This document shows, in pieces, positions 1 through 5,149 of a stretch of DNA of 5,149 nucleotides (position 1 is the stretch's first letter; every line of letters starts with the position of its first letter). Origin of the DNA: Lysobacterales bacterium (GTDB lineage: Bacteria; Pseudomonadota; Gammaproteobacteria; Xanthomonadales; Rhodanobacteraceae); contig JAAFHE010000333.1 in NCBI GenBank assembly GCA_013298265.1, forward strand, positions 1 to 5,149. Reading direction: 5' to 3'. Below the pieces are notes generated by a model, which worked only from the letters and a program-made list of their open reading frames with translations, was not told the DNA's origin and ran no database searches. The position numbers were made by a program, and so were the translations under genes.

Positions 1-1985
1 CGGTTCGCCTTCATGCGTGTCCAGGCGGAGTGCAGCGCGTCCAGGTCGCGGTTCCGCAGCGCCTGGAGCGCCTCGTCGCGCAGCACGGGTTCGAGCTTAT
101 CGTCGACCGTCGCGTAGGGCTGGTTGAAACCCAGTGCCTGGACGAACGCGACCATGTCCTTGGCGGACTTGGCATAGCGCTGCTGTGCGGACTGCGCGAG
201 GACGGCGGCGCGCTCGCGTTCGCCCTCGGGCCAGTGCGCCTGCGTCGGCAGTGGCAGCGGCGCGAGTCCGCTGACGCTGGCCAGCGCCTTACGTGGCTTG
301 AGCCACGGCGGATCCGCCAGCACGCGCGGCAGGTCGGCGGCATCGGCCACCTCGGCGGGGCTGTCCAGCTGCGCGACCAGCCGGTCGACCACAGCCGCCG
401 CCGGCGCATCCAGCCAGGGCCGCAACGCCGGCAGCGCGGCGGCCTGGCTCTGCAGCAGTCCGCTGAGCAGCGGCATGAAGGGTCCGGCCTCGCGGCCGCC
501 GGCGGCGATGACGCGCGCCAGCGCGGGAATGGCCGCCAGCGGCCAGCGCTGCGCCGCCAGATTCAGGCGCTGCAGGCAGGTCCTGCTGCCGCCGGCGGCG
601 CGGGCCAGCGCTTCGACCGCTTCCGGCACGCCGAAATACGCGAGTGCATCGCCGGTGTTGTCGAGGGCCGGCTCGGCGGCGAACAGCGGCAGCGCCTGCA
701 AACGCCGTTCCTGCAGCACGGTGGCAAGCATCACGCCATTGTGGAAAAAATAACCGTAGCTGACTTTCGTGGCCTGGATCGCCGCCAGTGCCGCCGGATC
801 GGTAGCCGTCAGCTGCAGCCAGTGCAGCGCCTCGGGCGCAGCCGGTCCGGACAGTTTCAGTACGAGCGCATTGGACAGCTCCGGCGCATCCGGCAGCAGC
901 AGCGCAAGCGTGACCTGACGCGCCGGATGCAGCGCCGGCAGGCTGGCCTCGATCAGCGCCACGCATTCGCGCCATAGCGGCTCCGGCGCCTGCGCCAGGA
1001 AGCGGCGAAAGCACAGTTCGTCGGAGCTCAGTGGACCGCTCCAGCGCGGGCTGGCGACGCCGCTGACCTGGCGCGTCACGGAGAGCTTGTGGACCGTTCG
1101 GCGCCCGACGTTCCACTCGTTTTCCACCGTGACCGCATAGCCGTGCGACTGCACCAGCAGCTGCAACGCACCCGCGAGACCGTACTGCGCGATCAGGTAC
1201 GGTGCGACGCTGCCTTCGGTGTCCTGTGACACCCGTGCACACGCCAATGCCAGCAGCAGCGCCTGCGATTCTTCGCTGCCGTCGAACCGGTCCTTCCCGA
1301 GCCGGGTCCAGGTTTCCTGCAGCAGCGGCAGCAGCGCCGGATCACACCCGGCGTGGTTCAGCTCCGTGTCCTGCAGGATGGCACGCTTCGCCAGCACCCA
1401 CGCGATGCGTGTCTCCGTATCAGAGGCGGCCCCGGGAAAGCGTCGCGATGGCAAGGGCTCGTTGACCCTGCCTTCATGGCCCGACTGCAGCAGGCGTTTC
1501 ATCGCGGCATCAAAATCCAGCCGTTCGCCGGCAGCGAGCCAGGGCGGCGTAGCGCCGTCGAGGCTGGGCAGCGGCGGCAGATCGTCGAGCCTGGCGGCGG
1601 CTACGGCTTGCGCTTCTGGCGCTGCCACCGGCGGCAGCGTCGCTGCGGGCGCGGGCGCAACGGTTGGCGGAACCGCAACGGGCAAAGACACCTGCGCTGC
1701 CGCAGGCGCCGCAGCTTTACTTTTATCTTTTTTATCTTTCGCTGCATTTGTCGCGACAGAAGGCACCGCCGCCGCGTCGGCACCCGCCTCGACATACCCC
1801 TTGCCGGTCTTCTCGCTGACCAGCTTGTCCAGCGCGGAGGCAGCCTTGGCCGCATCCGCGAAGTTCTTGGTCTGGCTTTGCCCCTGGGTGCCGATTCGGC
1901 CCCAGCGGATGACGAGATCGGAACCGTCCTGCTCGATTTCCCAGAACTTGTTCGACGCACCTTCGGCGAATTCGAAGCGGCGCAT
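1..1985 (-). CDS. WGR-domain protein of the MolR/YehI type (DUF4132-like), 3' end cut off by the window edge
   Basis: The frame is open for 661 codons without a stop and runs off the left edge, so only the N-terminal part is visible; E. coli MolR and YehI are about 1200 residues, so roughly half may be missing. Residues 1-65 form a WGR domain: NKFWEI at 12-17, the WGR signature at 28-30, then IGTQGQ at 31-36. A low-complexity linker follows (about 69-130), with a Lys/Asp patch KDKKDKSK at 83-90 and then Ala/Pro/Val-rich sequence. The remainder is Leu/Ala-rich and looks helical, and holds LPRVLADPPWLKP at 552-564, which I associate with MolR-like proteins. ATG at 1985 is the first possible start after an in-frame TAG at 2019-2021, and AGGG precedes it by 5 bases. 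WGR domains occur in PARPs, where they contact DNA ends, and in MolR. Biochemical function is unknown; a nucleic-acid role is inferred from the WGR domain and the ung neighbour. The family call is confident for WGR, moderate for DUF4132. Confidence 0.85.
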   Translation of the reverse strand, partial: MRRFEFAEGASNKFWEIEQDGSDLVIRWGRIGTQGQSQTKNFADAAKAASALDKLVSEKTGKGYVEAGADAAAVPSVATNAAKDKKDKSKAAAPAAAQVSLPVAVPPTVAPAPAATLPPVAAPEAQAVAAARLDDLPPLPSLDGATPPWLAAGERLDFDAAMKRLLQSGHEGRVNEPLPSRRFPGAASDTETRIAWVLAKRAILQDTELNHAGCDPALLPLLQETWTRLGKDRFDGSEESQALLLALACARVSQDTEGSVAPYLIAQYGLAGALQLLVQSHGYAVTVENEWNVGRRTVHKLSVTRQVSGVASPRWSGPLSSDELCFRRFLAQAPEPLWRECVALIEASLPALHPARQVTLALLLPDAPELSNALVLKLSGPAAPEALHWLQLTATDPAALAAIQATKVSYGYFFHNGVMLATVLQERRLQALPLFAAEPALDNTGDALAYFGVPEAVEALARAAGGSRTCLQRLNLAAQRWPLAAIPALARVIAAGGREAGPFMPLLSGLLQSQAAALPALRPWLDAPAAAVVDRLVAQLDSPAEVADAADLPRVLADPPWLKPRKALASVSGLAPLPLPTQAHWPEGERERAAVLAQSAQQRYAKSAKDMVAFVQALGFNQPYATVDDKLEPVLRDEALQALRNRDLDALHSAWTRMKAN

Positions 1986-1990
1986 GGGTG

Positions 1991-1994
1991 CCCT
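1991..1994 (-). promoter_or_regulatory. Ribosome binding site of the WGR gene
   Basis: AGGG on the minus strand, 5 bases before the ATG at 1985. It is a short, moderate Shine-Dalgarno match, and it supports this start because an in-frame stop (2019-2021) lies close upstream with no other start codon between. Confidence 0.5.
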
Positions 1995-2002
1995 GCTGCG
2001 GA

Positions 2003-2015
2003 TGGCGGAGCGCCA
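2003..2015 (-). repeat. Small inverted repeat in the ung-WGR gap
   Basis: The sequence reads TGGCG-CTC-CGCCA on the minus strand: a perfect 5-bp stem with a 3-base loop, ending 17 bases before the WGR start codon. No T-run follows, so it does not look like an intrinsic terminator. It could be a weak mRNA hairpin near the start of translation, or chance in GC-rich DNA. The 47-base gap otherwise shows only the ribosome binding site. Confidence 0.3.
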
Positions 2016-2032
2016 AACCTAAACGCGACCGG

Positions 2033-2713
2033 TTACAGCGTCCAGTCGACCGGCGCCATACCATGCTGCACCAGGTATTCGTTCGCCGCGGAGAAATGCC
2101 CGCAGCCGATGAAGCCGCGATGCGCCGACAGCGGCGAGGGATGCGGCGCCTTGAGCACCCGATGCCGGCTCGTGTCAATGAGCTTGCCCTTGGCCTGGGC
2201 GTAGGAACCCCAGAGCAGGAACACCAGATGCTCGCGCTCGCGGTTGAGCGCGTCGACGACCGCATCGGTGAAACCTTCCCAGCCCTTGCCCTGGTGCGAG
2301 CCGGCCAGGCCCTGCTCGACCGTGAGCACGGCATTGAGCAGCAGCACGCCCTGTTCGGCCCAGGGCGTGAGGCAGCCATGCCGCGGCGGCACGAAACCGA
2401 GATCCCGCTGCAGCTCGACGTACATGTTGCGCAGCGACGGCGGCACCGCCACGCCGGGCTGCACCGAAAAGCACAGGCCATGCGCCTGGCCGGGACCGTG
2501 GTAAGGATCCTGGCCGAGGATCACGACCTTGACCTGCTCGAACGGCGTCGCGTCGAGCGCGGCGAAGATCTGTTTCGGCGGCGGGAAGATGACCTTGCCG
2601 CCGCGCAGTTCGCTGCGCAGGAATTCCGACAGTGCCTGCATGTCGGGCCGGTCGAGATAGTCGCCGACGCGTTGCCTCCAGCTCGGCTCCAGCTTCACCC
2701 GCGCCTCGGTCAT
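2033..2713 (-). CDS. ung: Uracil-DNA glycosylase, family 1
   Basis: This enzyme cuts uracil from DNA (from cytosine deamination or dUTP incorporation) to start base excision repair in the cytoplasm. The protein is 226 residues, close to the 229 of E. coli Ung, and appears complete. The water-activating motif GQDPYHG is at 67-73 with catalytic Asp69 and the Tyr71 that guards the pocket. Phe82 in GLCFSV fits the uracil-stacking residue, LLLN at 124-127 gives the uracil-reading Asn127, and [11 protein letters not shown] at 191-201 supplies the catalytic His191 and the DNA-intercalating Leu195. No key residue is missing. The ATG at 2713 overlaps the TGA of the upstream receiver gene as ATGA, and GGAGA lies 4 bases before it inside that gene, so translation is probably coupled. 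The WGR gene follows after 47 bases. Confidence 0.98.
   Translation of the reverse strand: MTEARVKLEPSWRQRVGDYLDRPDMQALSEFLRSELRGGKVIFPPPKQIFAALDATPFEQVKVVILGQDPYHGPGQAHGLCFSVQPGVAVPPSLRNMYVELQRDLGFVPPRHGCLTPWAEQGVLLLNAVLTVEQGLAGSHQGKGWEGFTDAVVDALNREREHLVFLLWGSYAQAKGKLIDTSRHRVLKAPHPSPLSAHRGFIGCGHFSAANEYLVQHGMAPVDWTL
2710..2713 (-). other. ATGA stop/start overlap between the receiver gene and ung
   Basis: The four bases ATGA hold both the ung start (ATG, 2713-2711) and the receiver-gene stop (TGA, 2712-2710). Such overlaps usually mean that ribosomes finishing the first gene re-initiate on the second, so the two proteins are likely made together. Confidence 0.9.
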
Positions 2714-3558
2714 GCGGTCTCCGTCAGCAGCGAGCGCGAATGCTGGCCGACGCGCAGCTGGAACAGCAGCTTGGTGATGAGCAGGCGTTCCTCGATCGGC
2801 TTCTCGACCAGGTCGTTTGCGCCCTGGCGGATCAGCACGGCCTGATTCTTCGGGTTGTCGTCGCCGGTCATGACCAGCACCGGCAGCAGCGCCTTGCCGT
2901 AGCCGAACTCGTTGCGGATGCGCTCGAGCAGGTCGCCGCCGGTCAGTTCGCCTTTGAGGTTCACGTCGGTCAGAACGATGTCGGCGCCCGGCCCCTTGCC
3001 CTGCGCCTTGGCGGTTTCAAGCAGTGCCAGCGCGTCCTCGACGCTGACCACATGCAGCACGGTCAGGCCGTGCTTTTCCATCATGCGCCGCGTCGCCAGC
3101 GCAACGACGCGGCTGTCCTCGACATAGAGCACGTCGCCGGTGACGTTGGACTCGGGCCGCACATAGCCGCGGATGAAGGCGGCCAGGGCGGTGAAGCCGA
3201 GCGACTTGTCGAAATAGTCGGTGACCGCGTCGGACATGGTGCGGGCGACCAGTCGCTCCTGCACATCGCCGGAGACGACCACGATCGGGATATAGGCCTG
3301 CGGCGCGTGCTCGCGGATGTACTGGGCGAGTTCCAGCCCGTCCATGTCGGGCAGACGCAGCGCCGTGGTGACGAAATCGACGACACCGGCCTCAAGCTGC
3401 TGCTTGGCTTCGGCGCCGGTTTCGCAGGCCAGTACTGTGACGCCCGGCAGATCGGCCTTGAGTACCTGCTCGATCAGGCGGCGCACGACCTTGGAGCCGT
3501 CCACCACCATCACCCGGGGTTCGTCGCTCGCTATGTGGCGGGTGAGATGCGCTTCCAT
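2710..3558 (-). CDS. Tandem receiver-domain (REC-REC) response regulator, first REC degenerate
   Basis: The 282-residue protein consists of two CheY-like receiver domains with no DNA-binding, GGDEF or other output domain. REC1 (about 15-133) keeps Ser96 and Lys118 of the switch and active site, but the phosphoacceptor position in the segment [14 protein letters not shown] (61-74) is Ala66 instead of Asp, and the usual acidic pair is Asp20-Gly21. It is therefore unlikely to be phosphorylated. REC2 (about 142-268) has the full set: Glu147-Asp148, Asp198 in LTDVNL, Thr231 in VMTGD, and Lys253-Pro254. REC2 probably takes phosphate from a histidine kinase not in this window, while REC1 may serve for dimerisation or partner binding. 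Output must be through protein contact; the target is unknown. ATG at 3558 is preceded by a strong G-rich ribosome binding site. It lies 66 bases after ftsX and overlaps ung by 4 bases. The domain call is firm; the biological role is not known. Confidence 0.93.
   Translation of the reverse strand: MEAHLTRHIASDEPRVMVVDGSKVVRRLIEQVLKADLPGVTVLACETGAEAKQQLEAGVVDFVTTALRLPDMDGLELAQYIREHAPQAYIPIVVVSGDVQERLVARTMSDAVTDYFDKSLGFTALAAFIRGYVRPESNVTGDVLYVEDSRVVALATRRMMEKHGLTVLHVVSVEDALALLETAKAQGKGPGADIVLTDVNLKGELTGGDLLERIRNEFGYGKALLPVLVMTGDDNPKNQAVLIRQGANDLVEKPIEERLLITKLLFQLRVGQHSRSLLTETA
2718..2722 (-). promoter_or_regulatory. Ribosome binding site of ung
   Basis: GGAGA on the minus strand, 4 bases before the ung ATG and inside the last codons (Glu-Thr-Ala) of the receiver gene. 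It supports the ATG at 2713 as the start. Confidence 0.65.
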
Positions 3559-3562
3559 TGGT

Positions 3563-3569
3563 CCCCCCT
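3563..3569 (-). promoter_or_regulatory. Ribosome binding site of the tandem-receiver gene
   Basis: AGGGGGG on the minus strand, 4 bases before the ATG at 3558. It is the most G-rich Shine-Dalgarno-like site in the window and supports the chosen start. Confidence 0.65.
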
Positions 3570-3604
3570 GAGGAACTCCGTCTTCTTACTGCGCGATGGA
3601 TGAC

Positions 3605-3614
3605 GAACCGGTTC
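3605..3614. repeat. 10-bp perfect palindrome GAACCGGTTC between ftsX and the receiver gene
   Basis: The palindrome lies 10 bases after the ftsX stop, in the 66-base gap between the two genes. It could be a dimeric regulator site, or chance. No T-run follows on the minus strand, so it is not an intrinsic terminator, and I see no convincing -35/-10 pair in the gap. Confidence 0.25.
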
Positions 3615-3624
3615 CGGCGCCCGC

Positions 3625-4626
3625 TCAGTCCGGATGGGCTTCGGCCAGATGCCGTGCGGTCGCAAGCATAGCGCCAAGCCAGCCCAAAACGGCACTGAGC
3701 ACCGGCACGGCCAGGGCAGCCACCAGCGGAAGACCGTGCAGGATGAACCGGTTGTCGTAGCTGTCGAGCAGCTGGTTGACCGGCGCATGCAGCGCCCACT
3801 GCACCGCGAACACCACGACCAGGGCCAGCGCGCCGCTGAACAGGCCGTACCAGATGCCGGTGTACAGGAAGGGCCGGCGCACAAAACCCGGACTGGCGCC
3901 GATCAGCTGCATGACCGCGATCTCTTCCGCACGCGACTGGATGTCCAGCCGCACTGTGTTGCCGACCACGAGCAAGGTGGCGAGCGCGAGCAGGCCGGCG
4001 AGCACGAGCACGCTGCGCTGCGACAGGCCGAGTATCGCGCCGAGCCGGCGGCGCCAGGCCGCGTCGTACTGCACCAGGTCGACCTTGGCCTCGGCGCGCA
4101 GATCGACCAGCACGGCCGGATCGACCGCGCCCTTCGTTTCGCGCGGGGTCACGATCAGCACATGCGGCAAGGGGTTGAACTGCAGCACGTCGAGCGCATC
4201 GGCAAACCCGGACATCGCACGGAATTCCTCCAGCCCCTGCTCCGGCGTGATCTGCTTGACCGCGGTGACGTCGCCCCGCATGCGCAGCTTCGCCGCGAGC
4301 GCGGCACTGGCCTCCGCATCCGCCGCCGGCTTGAGGAACACCGTGATTTCGCGCGCGTCCTGCCAGCCGCCGGCGAGTGCACGCGCGTTGTCGAGCAGGA
4401 TCAGGAACAGCAGCGGCAGGGCCAGGGCCAGGCCCATGACCAGCGCGGTCAGCGCGGTCGCCCAGGGCCGCGCGAGCAGGCGGCCGAGGCTGGAAAAGAA
4501 ACTGTAGAGATGCTGGTCGCGCCAGCTGGAAAACCCGAGCCGGCGGCGCGGCGGCGCACGCTCGGCCGTACGCGGCGGCGGCGCGGTCGGCTTGAGACGG
4601 TTGCCGCTGGGTTTCTTCGCGAACAT
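3625..4626 (-). CDS. ftsX: Cell-division ABC transporter permease-like subunit FtsX
   Basis: FtsX is the inner-membrane half of the FtsEX complex, which sits at the septal ring and passes ATPase-driven movement to periplasmic activators of peptidoglycan amidases (EnvC-type in gammaproteobacteria). The protein has 333 residues, slightly under the 352 of E. coli. A basic, proline-rich cytoplasmic N-terminus (about 1-53) comes first, then TM1 (about 56-79), a periplasmic domain (about 80-203), TM2 (about 204-223), TM3 (about 254-277) and TM4 (about 297-325), the standard FtsX topology. The cytoplasmic loop between TM2 and TM3 holds SRAEEIAVMQLIGASPGFVR (231-250), the conserved segment that contacts the ATPase. 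The start codon abuts the ftsE stop (TGAATG), with GGGAG 7 bases upstream. The gene is complete and no anomaly was seen; the periplasmic domain is the least conserved part, as is usual for the family. Confidence 0.96.
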   Translation of the reverse strand: MFAKKPSGNRLKPTAPPPRTAERAPPRRRLGFSSWRDQHLYSFFSSLGRLLARPWATALTALVMGLALALPLLFLILLDNARALAGGWQDAREITVFLKPAADAEASAALAAKLRMRGDVTAVKQITPEQGLEEFRAMSGFADALDVLQFNPLPHVLIVTPRETKGAVDPAVLVDLRAEAKVDLVQYDAAWRRRLGAILGLSQRSVLVLAGLLALATLLVVGNTVRLDIQSRAEEIAVMQLIGASPGFVRRPFLYTGIWYGLFSGALALVVVFAVQWALHAPVNQLLDSYDNRFILHGLPLVAALAVPVLSAVLGWLGAMLATARHLAEAHPD

Positions 4627-5149
4627 TCAGTCGCTCCCGGGCCGCCAGTCGTCGAGCAGGCGCCCGTGGTTGAGCACGAGCACGCGCTTGCCGATGCGCT
4701 TGACCAGCGGCAGGTCGTGGCTGGCGATCAGCACCGTCGTACCGACCTGCTGGAAATCGGCGAACAGCCGCATGATCTCGGCGGAGAGCTGCGGGTCCAG
4801 GTTGCCGGTAGGCTCGTCGGCGATCAGCACGGCGGGCTTGGCCACGATCGCGCGCGCGATGCCGACGCGCTGCTGCTCGCCGGTCGACAGCGTGACGGGT
4901 TCGGAGCGTTCGCGTTCGAGCAGGCCGACCTTGTCGAGCGAGGCACGCACGCGCTTGGCGATCTCCTCGCGCGACAGGCCGGCGATGATCAGCGGCAGCG
5001 CGACATTGTCGTAGACGCTGCGATCCATCAGCAGGCGGTGATCCTGGAACACCATGCCGATGCCGCGGCGCAGTTCCGGGATGCGGCCGCGGCGCAGGCC
5101 GTGCAGGTTCTGCCCGTTGACCGTGACATGCCCGCGCGTCGGCCGTTCG
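4627..5149 (-). CDS. ftsE: Cell-division ATP-binding protein FtsE, 5' end cut off by the window edge
   Basis: FtsE is the cytoplasmic ATPase of the FtsEX divisome complex. The frame is open to the right edge: 173 residues are visible, so about 50 N-terminal residues, including the Walker A (P-loop), lie outside (the family is about 222 residues). An internal ATG at 5055 is not the start, because the sequence before it (for example HVTVNGQNL) matches the ABC fold. Numbering from the first visible residue: MVFQDHRLLMDRSVYDNVALP from 32 contains the Q-loop Gln35 and is strongly FtsE-like; the ABC signature is LSTGEQQ at 87-93, with Thr where most family members have Gly; Walker B AVLIADE ends at catalytic Glu112; the D-loop NLD follows, and the H-loop His144 is in ASHD. 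All visible catalytic residues are present. The TGA stop directly adjoins the ftsX ATG. Confidence 0.96.
   Translation of the reverse strand, partial: ERPTRGHVTVNGQNLHGLRRGRIPELRRGIGMVFQDHRLLMDRSVYDNVALPLIIAGLSREEIAKRVRASLDKVGLLERERSEPVTLSTGEQQRVGIARAIVAKPAVLIADEPTGNLDPQLSAEIMRLFADFQQVGTTVLIASHDLPLVKRIGKRVLVLNHGRLLDDWRPGSD
4634..4638 (-). promoter_or_regulatory. Ribosome binding site of ftsX
   Basis: GGGAG on the minus strand, 7 bases before the ftsX ATG and inside the last codons of ftsE. With the directly adjoining stop and start codons, it indicates coupled translation of the two subunits. Confidence 0.65.

Noticed and set aside
30..977. Long plus-strand open frame (315 codons) opposite the WGR gene
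   Set aside because: It is Arg/Gln-rich with no recognisable motif and lies antisense to a well-supported frame; such frames are common in GC-rich DNA.
289..1242. Minus-strand open frame of 317 codons in another frame within the WGR gene
   Set aside because: Gly/Arg/Ala-rich low-complexity frame; the neighbouring frame is continuous from the WGR start codon to the window edge and holds the recognisable family sequence.
2003..2015. Intrinsic terminator after ung
   Set aside because: The stem is only 5 bp and no T-run follows; it sits almost at the next ribosome binding site.
1219..2204. Overlapping plus-strand open frames opposite the start of the WGR gene and end of ung
   Set aside because: Low-complexity Ser/Ala or Arg-rich composition, no motif, and fully opposite WGR-domain and Ung coding sequence.
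2632..3603. Plus-strand open frame of 323 codons opposite the receiver gene
   Set aside because: Its composition (many His, Gln, Asp, Val) is the mirror of the receiver codons; the minus-strand frame carries clear REC motifs and a good ribosome binding site.
3776..4507. Plus-strand open frame of 243 codons opposite ftsX
   Set aside because: Ser/Arg/Thr-rich shadow of ftsX with no domain signal.
4627..5055. Short FtsE starting at the internal ATG at 5055
   Set aside because: The frame stays open to the window edge and the upstream residues fit the ABC fold, so 5055 is an internal Met and the gene is cut by the edge, not truncated.

Overview
The window is GC-rich throughout, and every gene I can support lies on the minus strand, so transcription reads from right to left. 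In that order the genes are ftsE (5' end cut off by the right window edge), ftsX, a small protein made of two receiver domains, ung, and a large WGR-domain protein of the MolR/YehI type (3' end cut off by the left edge). Coding density is very high. The only gaps are about 66 bases between ftsX and the receiver gene and 47 bases between ung and the WGR gene. No RNA gene, mobile element, CRISPR array or intergenic stretch over 300 bases was seen.

The content points to a high-GC proteobacterium, most likely a gammaproteobacterium. This is an inference from the FtsE/FtsX pair, a close family-1 Ung and a MolR-like protein; no marker in the window fixes the genus. In enterobacteria and many other gammaproteobacteria ftsX is followed by rpoH. 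Here that place is taken by the tandem-receiver protein.

Right part (3625-5149): FtsE is the ATPase and FtsX the four-pass membrane partner of the divisome ABC complex that controls septal peptidoglycan hydrolysis. The ftsE stop directly abuts the ftsX start. Middle part (2033-3558): the receiver gene, whose first receiver domain has lost its phosphoacceptor aspartate, overlaps ung by four bases (ATGA), a sign of translational coupling. Ung removes uracil from DNA and looks fully intact. Left part (1-1985): 661 codons of a WGR-domain protein with a Lys/Asp-rich and Ala/Pro-rich linker and a long, probably helical body, continuing beyond the window.

Spacing and shared direction suggest one transcription unit joining cell division (ftsEX), a signalling protein, uracil repair (ung) and a putative nucleic-acid-linked WGR protein. 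No clear promoter or terminator is visible inside it. The least ordinary parts are the half-degenerate tandem receiver coupled to ung and the WGR protein beside it. The rest is normal housekeeping sequence.
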